From contig JAISCG010000101.1 of the NCBI GenBank assembly GCA_031265715.1, positions 1-11,894 on the forward strand: 11,894 bases of DNA. The letters are read 5' to 3'. This document shows positions 1 to 7,350 of the stretch, in pieces (position 1 is the stretch's first letter; every line of letters begins with the position of its first letter). The DNA is from Holosporaceae bacterium. GTDB taxonomy: Bacteria > Pseudomonadota > Alphaproteobacteria > UBA3830. A program made the translations under genes and the position numbers. The notes beneath the pieces are model-generated. The model was not told the origin of the DNA and made no database searches. It saw nothing but the letters and a program-made list of their open reading frames with translations.

Positions 1-1062
1 CCGGCGGCGTTCGCGACGTCGTTTTGTTTAACAATGATGCTCTACGGAAATTTTTTCCCGGGATTTCCCTGGGTGCTGCCGGGATATATCTGGTGTTGCC
101 ACGAAATTTTTCTCCAAACGCTGAGTTTGTACGGAATTTACGGACTGAGTTTCGTAACTTTGCTTATTTCCGGATTTTTGGGACTGGCGTTTCGCTGCCA
201 CAAGTCGCACGATTTTAAAAAATCAAAAATTGCGGCACTTATTTCCGTTTTGATTTTTTCGCTGGCGGTGTTGTTCGGATGGTACCGACTCGCGAACAAT
301 CCCGTGAAATTTACCGATAAAAAAGTGAGGACGATCCAGGCCGACATTTCTCAAAAAAATAAAAATGACCATAAATTGTCTTTTTCCAATTTAATCGAAC
401 ACATAAAATTGAGTCTGCATGATTCGCCGATCGACCTTATCATCTGGCCGGAGGCGTCCGTTCCCTACCTGTACAAGGAAGATTTCAGGCAACTGCACGA
501 TCATCTGAAATCATTTTTGCACAAAGGAGAGTGTTTGCTGGCCGGAGTCGTGAGGCAGGGTCTGTCCGACGGAAAAATTTATAACAGCGTCGTCGCCATC
601 GATCACGACGGAAAAAATATTGCGACTTTCGATAAGCGTCGCCTGTTGCCCTTCGGCGAATATGTTCCTTTCAGAGAATATATCCCGTTTGAAAGTATAG
701 CCGGGGATATCGGCGATTTTTGCGTGGGAGAAAAAACGAACATATCGGTGATAAACGGAATAAAAATTGCCTTCGCGATCTGCTACGAAATAGTTTTTCC
801 GAATAATTTTGTTCCCGGCGAAGCAGATGTAATTGTGAACGTAACCAACGACGGGTGGTTCGGATTCACAACGGAGCCGTTTCAGCATCTGCAAATTTCA
901 AGAGCGCGCGCGATAGAAAACGGCGTTCCGTTGCTGCGGGTAACAAACTACGGAATCAGTGCGATTTTTGACTCTTTCGGAAGAGAAATCGCACGTGTTC
1001 CCATAAATCAATCCGGTGTTACGGATACAAATATTCCCCGTAAAGCGGATGCAATTTTTTAA
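1..1062 (+). CDS. lnt: Apolipoprotein N-acyltransferase, 5'-partial
   Basis: The frame is open from the first base, so the gene starts outside the window. Lnt is an inner-membrane enzyme that transfers a fatty acyl chain from phospholipid to the N-terminal cysteine of lipoproteins. Visible here are the FPW..PGY.W membrane-loop signature at the start, two hydrophobic segments (codons around 120-200 and 225-285), and then the periplasmic nitrilase-like domain. The catalytic triad is complete: Glu in WPEAS (codon 451-453), Lys in TFDKRRLLPFGEY (634-636) and Cys in AICYEIVFP (781-783). NVTNDGWFG and the RAIENG..LLRVTN block are also present. The protein stops at RKADAIF, where family members normally continue with a T-L-Y-x-R-x-G-like stretch and a final transmembrane helix, so roughly 30-45 residues appear to be missing. 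The stop codon overlaps the stop of the opposing gene by two bases. The family is certain; whether the shortened protein works is not known. Confidence 0.93.
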   Translation, partial: PAAFATSFCLTMMLYGNFFPGFPWVLPGYIWCCHEIFLQTLSLYGIYGLSFVTLLISGFLGLAFRCHKSHDFKKSKIAALISVLIFSLAVLFGWYRLANNPVKFTDKKVRTIQADISQKNKNDHKLSFSNLIEHIKLSLHDSPIDLIIWPEASVPYLYKEDFRQLHDHLKSFLHKGECLLAGVVRQGLSDGKIYNSVVAIDHDGKNIATFDKRRLLPFGEYVPFREYIPFESIAGDIGDFCVGEKTNISVINGIKIAFAICYEIVFPNNFVPGEADVIVNVTNDGWFGFTTEPFQHLQISRARAIENGVPLLRVTNYGISAIFDSFGREIARVPINQSGVTDTNIPRKADAIF

Positions 1063-2290
1063 GAAGCATTCGGATCAAGATGCAGTTCGATTCTTCTTAA
1101 AATATCCTGCTGTAAGTTAGAGAGGTTTCCCCGGTTAAGGAGAGCGCGAGCATTAGCCAAATATAATTCTAATCCTTCTTTTTTTATTTTTCCTAAACAA
1201 AACTTCCAATGTTTTTCTGTTTTTGTCCGGAATAGTGTGTCCAAACACATAATATTTTTTTCGGGATCACGGGAAATACTGGGAAAAAATGCAAGTACTT
1301 TCCTGCCGATCTTTTCTTTGGTTGCCGGAAAAAGGTTTCTCCGGCTGAAGTTAATTGGAAATTCTGTTTTACTTAAATATGCGAATACCATTTCAGAGTA
1401 TCTGATTCTTTCTTCGTCAGCCAGGTAAGGAGACGGAATTTTTATCAAACCTAAAACAACTCTCTTACCGATTCTTTTATTTCGCATCATTTTTAAAAAA
1501 GAGGAGTAATCAAGCGAATGAGGAACTTCTAATTCTCTCGGAACTTGCGGAATTCTTGGGTTAAACAATTCATCATTCAGACAAAAGGAATCAAAACTTC
1601 TAAAAACATGTCCGCCTTTGGATTTAAGTAAAAAATCAACTAATACTTTTAGACATGTGAATTTTTTTCCAAATTCTTCGGAAGTATTTTCCACATAAAG
1701 CAAGAGAAAGTCTATACCTATTCCGAAATTGTCTCTCAGAATTATTCTATAAACAGACTCATTTGCGAATTCATAGGGGGCTATTCCGCTTAAATGCGCA
1801 AACAGTATCTCTAAATATCTGCTTTTTTCTTCATTGGTTATTTGGGGAAAAGGAATTTTTAGTAAATTAAGGACAATTCTTTCACCGACTCTGCCGCTTC
1901 GAACTAATGTTGAAATAGTTTCGGGATCAAACAAATATGAAGTTTCCAATCTGTTCGGGATTCCCGGAGTACTTGAAATTTTCGATTCTGATAATGTTTC
2001 GAACAATTCTTTTCCGATTAAATGTTTTACAAAATCATCATTATTCAAGTCAAAAACGTTGAAAATATCTGAAACATGGAAAATATCCGGAACATCCGGA
2101 ATTCTTACAGCTCTTGATGGCGCTAAAAAATTAATTAATGCTTTTAGGCATGTGAATTTTTTGTCAAATTCTTTGGAATGGATTTCTATATAAGACAAGA
2201 TAAAATTTGCGATAAGATCTGGTCCGATTTGATATTTGTCTTTTTGAATTATTCTTGAAACATCCCGCTCAGTAAAATTAAAGGGGGGGG
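1059..2290 (-). pseudogene. 3' body of frameshifted secreted repeat protein
   Basis: No known family is recognised. This frame (about 410 codons) has no good start of its own: the first possible initiator is a TTG at 2198 without a convincing ribosome binding site, and the homologous sequence begins further upstream, at the poly-C tract. It contains internal repeats of about 160-170 residues. One unit has GRVGERIVLNLLKIPFPQ, then EEKSRYLEILFAHLS, then SEEFGKKFTCLKVLVDFL. The next has KRIGKRVVLGLIKIPSP, then EERIRYSEMVFAYLS, and a decayed IMCLDTLF. The SKEFDKKFTCLKALINFL near 2120-2170 belongs to a first unit whose beginning lies in the other frame, across the poly-C tract. The repeats are also visible in the DNA (ACATGTGAATTTTTT-like stretches near 1650 and 2150). 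Composition is AT-rich and rich in Ile, Leu, Phe and charged residues, suggesting a helical repeat fold. It ends with HLDPNAS against the lnt stop. A secreted or effector role is inferred only. Confidence 0.6.
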
Positions 2291-2536
2291 TGTTCTGCTT
2301 AAACGTGAAAAAAATGGACGCATATATCTCTCTCTTTCTTCAAAGGAAAGATCTAATATTCTCGTATAACGTATAGCTTCTGCAATATGGTCTCGTGTCA
2401 AAACATGTAGATCCGGATGAGCAAACGGCAGTTGTTTTTCTTGTCCGGATTTCGATAATAATTTCATCGAAAACGCATTTTCAATCGCACAAACAGACGT
2501 AAACAAACCGATAGCATAAAAAAAGTTCTTTCTCAT
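2249..2536 (-). CDS. 5' fragment of secreted repeat protein (signal peptide)
   Basis: As the sequence stands, this 95-codon frame is what would be translated. It begins at the ATG at 2536, with a GGAGAT ribosome binding site six bases upstream and a good promoter beyond. The N-terminus (MRKNFFYAIGLFTSVCAIEN) is a typical Sec signal peptide, with cleavage plausible after AFS. The following LSFEERERYMRPFFSRLS matches the EEKSRYLEILFAHLS of the downstream repeats. After Thr82 the frame passes through the poly-C run and ends with an unrelated tail (LILLSGMFQE). Shifting frame at the run gives PPFNFTERDVSRIIQKDKYQ, which aligns with YEFANESVYRIILRDNFG of the next unit. This is therefore the head of one longer protein of about 490 residues, not an independent small gene. 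Product function is unknown. Confidence 0.6.
   Translation of the reverse strand: MRKNFFYAIGLFTSVCAIENAFSMKLLSKSGQEKQLPFAHPDLHVLTRDHIAEAIRYTRILDLSFEERERYMRPFFSRLSRTPPPLILLSGMFQE
2283..2290 (-). repeat. Poly-C(8) tract at frameshift, candidate contingency locus
   Basis: Eight consecutive G on the plus strand (C on the coding strand) lie exactly where the signal-peptide frame and the repeat-protein frame must join. Six or nine C would fuse the two frames; eight leaves the protein truncated at 95 residues. Homopolymeric C/G tracts of this kind are the classic substrate of slipped-strand phase variation in bacterial surface and secreted proteins. A sequencing or assembly error in the homopolymer, or simple gene decay, is the alternative. 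Confidence 0.55.
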
Positions 2537-2542
2537 AAAAAT

Positions 2543-2593
2543 ATCTCCAATTAATGTGATATAACATATATCGACAAATAAAATTTATGTCAA
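2543..2593 (-). promoter_or_regulatory. Promoter and RBS of the secreted repeat gene
   Basis: On the minus strand there is a perfect TTGACA -35 box (2593-2588), a 17-base spacer and a TATATG -10 box (2570-2565). GGAGAT (2548-2543) follows as ribosome binding site, six bases before the ATG at 2536. This is one of the best sigma-70-type promoters in the window, which argues that the downstream frameshifted gene is, or was recently, expressed. Confidence 0.6.
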
Positions 2594-2598
2594 TAGGG

Positions 2599-2895
2599 AG
2601 ACAATATTTTTTTATCTTTTAACGAAATTCTGAATCTGCAAAAAAGACCGGCCATAATCGGCGTCGACACTGTATAACATCCCAATTTCATGAAATGACG
2701 GAAAAACGTGTGGCGGCAATCCGGGTTTTAAATTTACTTAAATTTGAGCTCTGGATTACTTCGGCGCGCCGTTCCTCGCAGTAACGAGATGAAACGCTCA
2801 GTTAAATGCGACGGGTGGTAAGACCCGGCTGGGCGCTCTCTATTAATTTTATAAGAAATTTGGTAGACTGACGTGATTTTGTTTAGAGGTATGTG
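2599..2895 (+). other. Gene-free leader region upstream of hflK
   Basis: No credible coding frame was seen between the divergent promoter of the secreted repeat gene and hflK. The region holds the repeat copy at 2752-2822 and a short inverted repeat CGGGT-GGTAAG-ACCCG (2812-2827) at the end of that copy. The hflK promoter must lie here, but only weak boxes were found (TATAAG at 2850-2855 and TAGACT at 2864-2869, neither with a good -35), so it is left uncalled. AGAGGT at 2885-2890 is the hflK ribosome binding site. Confidence 0.4.
2752..2822 (+). repeat. Truncated copy of dispersed palindromic repeat
   Basis: The stretch reads TGGATTACTTCGGCGCGCCG, then TTCCTCGCAGTAACGAG, and ends in CGACGGGTGGTAAG. 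It aligns with the reverse complement of the element at 8249-8386 (AATTGCTTTGTCGCTTCGCT, then TTGCAATGACGAG, ending AACGGGTGGTAAG), so it is an oppositely oriented, internally shortened copy lacking one terminal arm. The core resembles the TTGC..CGTCGCTTCGC..GCAATGACG type of dispersed repeat I recall from many bacterial genomes; that resemblance is from memory. It sits in the gap upstream of hflK. Confidence 0.55.
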
Positions 2896-3960
2896 ATGTC
2901 TTCAAAAAATCCCTGGGACGGCGGCGAAGAGGATATTTGGGAAAAAAAGCGCGGCAAAGACAATTTTGTTGATGATCTTTTTGAAAAACTGAAAAAAGAT
3001 TCCGGTTTTTTTAAAAATCGCGGCGGTGGCGGCAGCGGCGGAAATTCACCCAAATTTATTTTTTTGTTGTTTGGTGTATTTTTAGGGTTATATCTCCTAT
3101 CCGGACTTTACCAGGTGCAACATGACCAGCGCGGAGTTGTTCTGCGGTTCGGTCGCTGGGTGCGTACCGTCGGTCCGGGACTGCAATACATTCTGCCGTA
3201 TCCGTTTGAAGAGGTCGTGCTTCAGAAAGTAACAAAGGTTAATCAAATCGACATCGGCTCGTTTTTTAAAAATCAACAGGATGAGAGTTTGGTGCTCACC
3301 GGAGATTCTAACCTCGCAAACATAAGTTTCAGCGTTCTTTGGAAAATCAAAGAAGACGGCGTCGAGGACTATCTTTTTAACGCAAAAAGTCCGGAGATTA
3401 CCGTGCGTGCAGTGGCCGAAAGCGTTATGCGAGAGATCGTCGGACAGACTCCGTTCACCTATGTGCAGACCGAGGGCAGAGGAGAAATTCAGCGGAAGGC
3501 GCGGGAGAATCTTCAATCGCTTATGGATGAATACAAAATGGGAATAGAAATTGTTCGCGTCGAGTTGCAGCGTGTCGAGCCTCCGGCGTCGGTTATCGAT
3601 TCGTTCAGAGATGTTGAGCGTGCTCAGGCGGAGCAGCAGAGCGAGAAAAATAAGGCCGAGGCCTATGATCGTGATACCCGGGCGCGCACCCGCGGATTAA
3701 TCGCCGAAAAAATTAACGGCGGAGAATCCGGCAAACGCTCGATTATTGAGACGGCGCGCGGAGCCGTGGCGCGATTCCTGTCTGCGTATTCGCAGCACAA
3801 ACTTGCTCCGGATATCGTATCGAAGCGTTTGTATCTGGAGACGATGCGCGACATATACAAAAACGTCAACAAGATTATAATCGACGGCGACGTTAAATCG
3901 CTGCCCTATCTTCCGCTGACCGAGTTGGATAAATTAAGAACGCCGAAAGGGGAGGTGTGA
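2896..3960 (+). CDS. hflK: FtsH protease activity modulator HflK
   Basis: SPFH/band-7 membrane protein that pairs with HflC in a large inner-membrane complex controlling the FtsH protease. From the ATG the protein has 354 residues: an acidic N-terminal cytoplasmic part with NPWDGG, a Gly-rich linker (about 42-49), one transmembrane helix (about 53-72), then the SPFH domain beginning VQHDQRGVVLRFG. Signature blocks include GPGLQYILPYPFE, LTGDSNLANISFSVLWKI, AVAESVMREIVG and the Ala/Glu-rich DVERAQAEQQSEKNKAEAY helix. The ATG at 2896 is preferred over the adjacent GTG at 2893 because AGAGGT ends five bases before it. hflC follows after two bases. Length and motifs are normal for the family. Confidence 0.95.
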   Translation: MSSKNPWDGGEEDIWEKKRGKDNFVDDLFEKLKKDSGFFKNRGGGGSGGNSPKFIFLLFGVFLGLYLLSGLYQVQHDQRGVVLRFGRWVRTVGPGLQYILPYPFEEVVLQKVTKVNQIDIGSFFKNQQDESLVLTGDSNLANISFSVLWKIKEDGVEDYLFNAKSPEITVRAVAESVMREIVGQTPFTYVQTEGRGEIQRKARENLQSLMDEYKMGIEIVRVELQRVEPPASVIDSFRDVERAQAEQQSEKNKAEAYDRDTRARTRGLIAEKINGGESGKRSIIETARGAVARFLSAYSQHKLAPDIVSKRLYLETMRDIYKNVNKIIIDGDVKSLPYLPLTELDKLRTPKGEV

Positions 3961-3962
3961 AC

Positions 3963-4820
3963 ATGAATATAAGAATGTGCGGCGCGGCATTATTTGTTCT
4001 GTTCGTCGTGTTTAAAGAATCGATGTTTACGGTAAGTCAGATAGAGCAGGCGGTGGTTACCCGTCTGGGAGAGCCGGTTCGAGTTATAAAAAATCCCGGG
4101 CTGTGTTTTAAAATACCGCTTCTGGAAACGGTCGCTTTTTTCGATAAAAGATTGCTGAGCGTTGAATTATCGGCGCTGGAAATTACCCTCGGCGATAAGC
4201 GGCGCATCATGGTGGACGCCTTCGGAAGGTATGTCATCACGGATCCGCTGAAATTTTACCAGGCAGTCGGAAGCGAAAACGGAGTTTTGCATCGCCTGAA
4301 TCCGGTTGTTCTCGGAAGTCTGAGCAGCGTTCTGGGCGGCGTCGGTCTGTCGACCTTGCTGTCCGATACCAGAGTTTCTGCCATGAATAAAATTCGCGAC
4401 GAGGTAAACAAGGCCGCCAAAGGTTTCGGTATCGACGTCTTGGACGTGAGAATTCGTAAAACGGATTTGCCTCCGCAGAACAGCGAAGCGATCTGCAAAC
4501 GCATGATGAGCGAGAGAGAGCGCGAGGCTCGGGAATTGCGTGCGAAAGGTATAGAAATTGCGCAGGTTATCAAGTCGACGGCGGATAAAGAAAACGCCAT
4601 TGCCCTCGCCGAGGCCAACACAAAAGTGCAGATTTTGATTTCGGAGGGAGAGCTCGAGGCGAACAAAATCTACACGGAAGCCTTCTCCAAAGATAAGGAA
4701 TTTTTCGCGTTTTTTCAATCGCTTGAGGCCTATCGAACGGCATTTGAGTCGAGCAACTCGACTTTTGTGATTTCTCCGAAAAATGAATTTTTTAGCGTAA
4801 TGAGGGGGAATTCTAAGTGA
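3963..4820 (+). CDS. hflC: FtsH protease activity modulator HflC
   Basis: Partner of HflK; a type II inner-membrane protein with an N-terminal transmembrane helix (about residues 5-19) followed by the periplasmic SPFH domain. Recognisable blocks are VSQIEQAVVTRLGEPVRV, GLCFKIPLLETVAFFDKR, VDAFGRYVITDPLKFYQAVG and GIDVLDVRIRKTDLPPQNSE. A long charged helix follows (MMSEREREARELRAKG), then the C-terminal FFAFFQSLEAYRTAF region typical of HflC. The ATG at 3963 has GGAGG (3951-3955) seven bases upstream and gives 285 residues; a GTG at 3957 overlapping the hflK stop is a possible alternative. Its own stop overlaps the GTG of the protease gene, which implies translational coupling. Confidence 0.95.
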   Translation: MNIRMCGAALFVLFVVFKESMFTVSQIEQAVVTRLGEPVRVIKNPGLCFKIPLLETVAFFDKRLLSVELSALEITLGDKRRIMVDAFGRYVITDPLKFYQAVGSENGVLHRLNPVVLGSLSSVLGGVGLSTLLSDTRVSAMNKIRDEVNKAAKGFGIDVLDVRIRKTDLPPQNSEAICKRMMSEREREARELRAKGIEIAQVIKSTADKENAIALAEANTKVQILISEGELEANKIYTEAFSKDKEFFAFFQSLEAYRTAFESSNSTFVISPKNEFFSVMRGNSK

Positions 4821-6331
4821 AAATCCGGGTTGCCTTTATTTTCGTATTGAACGTTTTTTTTGCGTTTGACGGTTGTGCTTCGGGGATTCCCGGCAGTGCC
4901 GTCAAGGGCGGGATTCAACGTCTGATTAAAACCGTCGTCGACGTTGTGGTTCTGGATAAACCGGCTGCGGATAGCGACGGTATTTTGGAACGGCGGGAGC
5001 CTTCCGACGGTACCGGTTTTATCATTGACGAAGACGGATACGTTGTTACCAACAGTCACGTGGTCGGTTCGACGGATAAAATTAAGATTATCCTGTCTGA
5101 CGGTACCGAGTGTATGGCGAAAATAATAGGTCGTGACGATCGTTCCGATATTGCTTTGCTGAAGGTGGACGCGGAAACAAAGCTTCCCTTTGTCCAATTT
5201 GCGGATTCGGATAAGGTTGAGGTCGGAGATCCGGTTATCGCGGTCGGAAATCCGTTCGGCTTCGGCAAGACCGTGACGTCCGGGATCATTTCCTACAAGG
5301 GGCGGGATCTGTCCACGCAGATCGCGGAGCTGGGATCCGGCGGGGATCTCGTTTCCTATCTGCAAACTGACGCCGCCGTAAATCACGGCAATTCCGGGGG
5401 GCCGCTCTTCACCTACAACGCGGAGGTGGTCGGAATGATCACCATTTTCTTCTCGGACGGAATGCACGGCATCGGAATTAATTTCGCGATTCCGTCGAAT
5501 ACCCTGAAAAATGTGATAAAAGAACTGCGGGATCACGGAAAAATACAGCACAGCTGGCTGGGAATCGGGGTGTCGCCTCTGAACAGAAGAGCCGCGCGCG
5601 TCCTCGGGCTCGGAAAACAGTACGGCTGCGTGATTACCCGCATCGAGAAAAATTCTCCGGCTGCCGTCGCCGGGGTTCAGGTCGGGGATATACTTATTTC
5701 ATTAAATAATGAGACAATTTCCGAAAATACAAATCTTGACGTTACTCTGAACGGGTTGCCGGTCGGAAAAGTTATTCCGATTCAGATTCTCAGGCACGGA
5801 GTCAGCATGAAACTCAGCGTCATGGTCGGAGTTCGCAACGATGACGATTCCCTTTTGAATGCGGACGACGTTCCGGAAAAAAGTGAAATTTTCTACGAAA
5901 AAATCGATGAAATCAGCATCGGAGTTGCAGAACTGACCCGGGAATTGCGGAAAAATTTCGATATTTCGGACAACGTCAACGGCGTAATGGTCGCGTATCC
6001 CGGAAATCTTGTCGGAAATAATGTGGCTGTCGGAAGTGTGATTCTTTCCGTCAACCAAATTCCGATAGCAAGCGTGACCGATTTTAAAAACGAATTGCAA
6101 AAAATATCTCGCAGCGACTCCGTTCAAAAAAGCAAAGAAGTTGCGCTGTATGTTTTTGATCCGCAGACGCGAAAATCCGACTATATCGTTGTTGATTTTA
6201 CTCCGTCGACGGATAATACTCCCAAAAAACGCAGGCAAATGGTGAACAAAGTTACTCTGCCTCGGAAAAACGACAGAACTCTTTTGGATAAATTAAAAGA
6301 AGGATTGAAGACGCAGTGGCGCCTCATTTAG
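4817..6331 (+). CDS. degP: Periplasmic serine protease, DegP/HtrA (Do) family
   Basis: Envelope protease and chaperone that degrades misfolded periplasmic and outer-membrane proteins. It starts with GTG overlapping the hflC stop by four bases, with AGGGGG nine bases upstream. An N-terminal hydrophobic segment (VAFIFVLNVFFAF) is a Sec signal; Cys20 in FDGC is only a poor lipobox. The trypsin-like domain has the complete triad: His81 (TNSHVV), Asp111 (RSDIALLKV) and Ser193 (HGNSGGPLF). The GTGF and GNPFG motifs are also in place. PDZ1 lies at about 247-338 (WLGIGVSPL; GCVITRIEKNSPAAVAGVQVGDIL), and a more divergent PDZ2 at about 365-460. A basic 40-residue tail (KKRRQ, PRKNDR) follows PDZ2. The length of 504 is usual for alphaproteobacterial Do proteases. 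It directly follows hflK and hflC, a common alphaproteobacterial arrangement. Confidence 0.95.
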   Translation: MKIRVAFIFVLNVFFAFDGCASGIPGSAVKGGIQRLIKTVVDVVVLDKPAADSDGILERREPSDGTGFIIDEDGYVVTNSHVVGSTDKIKIILSDGTECMAKIIGRDDRSDIALLKVDAETKLPFVQFADSDKVEVGDPVIAVGNPFGFGKTVTSGIISYKGRDLSTQIAELGSGGDLVSYLQTDAAVNHGNSGGPLFTYNAEVVGMITIFFSDGMHGIGINFAIPSNTLKNVIKELRDHGKIQHSWLGIGVSPLNRRAARVLGLGKQYGCVITRIEKNSPAAVAGVQVGDILISLNNETISENTNLDVTLNGLPVGKVIPIQILRHGVSMKLSVMVGVRNDDDSLLNADDVPEKSEIFYEKIDEISIGVAELTRELRKNFDISDNVNGVMVAYPGNLVGNNVAVGSVILSVNQIPIASVTDFKNELQKISRSDSVQKSKEVALYVFDPQTRKSDYIVVDFTPSTDNTPKKRRQMVNKVTLPRKNDRTLLDKLKEGLKTQWRLI

Positions 6332-7266
6332 CGGGATCTCTAAAAAAATTGATTATCATAGCCGGGCCGACCGCGGTCGGTAAGTCAGACCTGGCGGTGC
6401 GATGCGCCGGATATCTGCGCGATAGCTGCGGCGTTGAATCTGGAATAATTAACGCGGACAGCGTCCAACTCTACGATGAATTGAAAATTCTGACGGCGTA
6501 TCCGTCGGATGAATCTCTGGCTCGGGTCGAGCATTATTTATACGGAGTACTGTCTCCCCGCAAAACTTCCTCCGTTAATTTTTGGCTGGATTCGGCCGGG
6601 GAAAAAATCCGACAACTGAATCGGGAAAATAAAGTCGCGATAGTTTGCGGAGGAACCGGCTTGTATATCGGAGCATTGATGAACGGTATTTCAGCCGTTC
6701 CGTCGATTCCCACAGATTTCCGCAGCAAAGTGCAGGAAAAATTTCAACAAATGGGGCGGGATGCGTTTTTCGATTTGCTGCAAACCCTCGATCCGGATTT
6801 ATGCAAAACTCTGCACAAAAACAATACGCAGAGAATTCTGCGAGCCTACGAAGTCGTTTCTCACACTGGGAAGCCGCTTTCCGTCTGGTGGAAGGAGGGG
6901 GAGAGAAGAAAAGACGTCGATGATGAAGAAATATTTTCCGTCGTTCTCCTGCCTCCGCGCGAAAACATTAACGAAAGATGTATGCGCCGGATAAAAAAGA
7001 TGATGGAAGGCGGAGCCGTGGGAGAAGTCGGTCAGTTCATCGAAAAATATCCGATGTATAACGGTCCCCTCGGCAAGGTCATCGGATATCGCGAAATATT
7101 ATCCCTGCTCGACGGAAAAATTTCCGTTTCGGATTGCATGCAACTGATGTTCATAAAAACCAAACAATATGCTAAGCGTCAGTCCGTTTGGTTTCGTCAT
7201 CAGATGAAGGCAACGATGGTGATTGCGAATTTTGGACATGAGGTCGAAATCTTTTTCAAAAATTAA
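6316..7266 (+). CDS. miaA: tRNA dimethylallyltransferase MiaA
   Basis: Transfers a dimethylallyl group to N6 of A37 in tRNAs reading UNN codons. The P-loop is GPTAVGKS (17-24); NADSVQLYDELKILTAYPS carries the catalytic Asp48. GGTGLY (112-117), NNTQRILRAYEV..TGKPLS and IGYREI, and the C-terminal TKQYAKRQSVWFRHQ, are all typical. The 316-residue length is normal. The start is taken as the GTG at 6316, which overlaps degP by 16 bases; GAAG at 6306-6310 or AAGGA near 6300 could serve as ribosome binding site, so initiation is probably coupled to degP translation. It is the last gene of the hflK operon. Oddly, its final ten codons and stop recur at 8035-8064. Confidence 0.95.
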   Translation: MAPHLAGSLKKLIIIAGPTAVGKSDLAVRCAGYLRDSCGVESGIINADSVQLYDELKILTAYPSDESLARVEHYLYGVLSPRKTSSVNFWLDSAGEKIRQLNRENKVAIVCGGTGLYIGALMNGISAVPSIPTDFRSKVQEKFQQMGRDAFFDLLQTLDPDLCKTLHKNNTQRILRAYEVVSHTGKPLSVWWKEGERRKDVDDEEIFSVVLLPPRENINERCMRRIKKMMEGGAVGEVGQFIEKYPMYNGPLGKVIGYREILSLLDGKISVSDCMQLMFIKTKQYAKRQSVWFRHQMKATMVIANFGHEVEIFFKN

Positions 7267-7302
7267 TTTATCTTAAAACAAAATTGTGATTGATAACCGG
7301 TT
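7237..7302 (+). repeat. Direct repeat copy A (miaA 3' end and downstream)
   Basis: CATGAGGTCGAAATC onward to the AACCGGTT palindrome recurs at 8035-8112. The first 59 bases differ by two substitutions and one inserted A; copy B then has an extra 11 bases before AACCGGTT. Copy A contains the last ten codons of functional miaA. Together the copies bracket the fused secreted-protein gene at 7351-7965, as in a segmental duplication or an integration that regenerates the 3' end of a gene. Confidence 0.8.
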
Positions 7303-7318
7303 AATAATTTATTATCCT
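7290..7318 (+). promoter_or_regulatory. Candidate promoter with palindrome, secreted gene pair
   Basis: TTGATA (7290-7295), a 17-base spacer and TATCCT (7313-7318) form a plausible sigma-70-type promoter about 30 bases before the ATG at 7351. A ten-base perfect palindrome TAACCGGTTA (7294-7303) overlaps the -35 edge and could be an operator. The eight-base core AACCGGTT is kept in repeat copy B. The call rests on pattern only. Confidence 0.3.
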
Positions 7319-7350
7319 TATACCGAAGAATAAAGGAAGGGAAAAATAAA

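Noticed and set aside
2283..2290. Programmed ribosomal frameshifting at the C8 run
   Set aside because: There is no obvious slippery heptamer with a downstream structure like known cases, and DNA-level slippage in the homopolymer is the simpler explanation.
4730..5551. Antisense open frame of about 270 codons opposite degP and the end of hflC
   Set aside because: The opposite strand encodes clear HflC and DegP with complete motifs; the antisense frame resembles no family and reflects codon bias.
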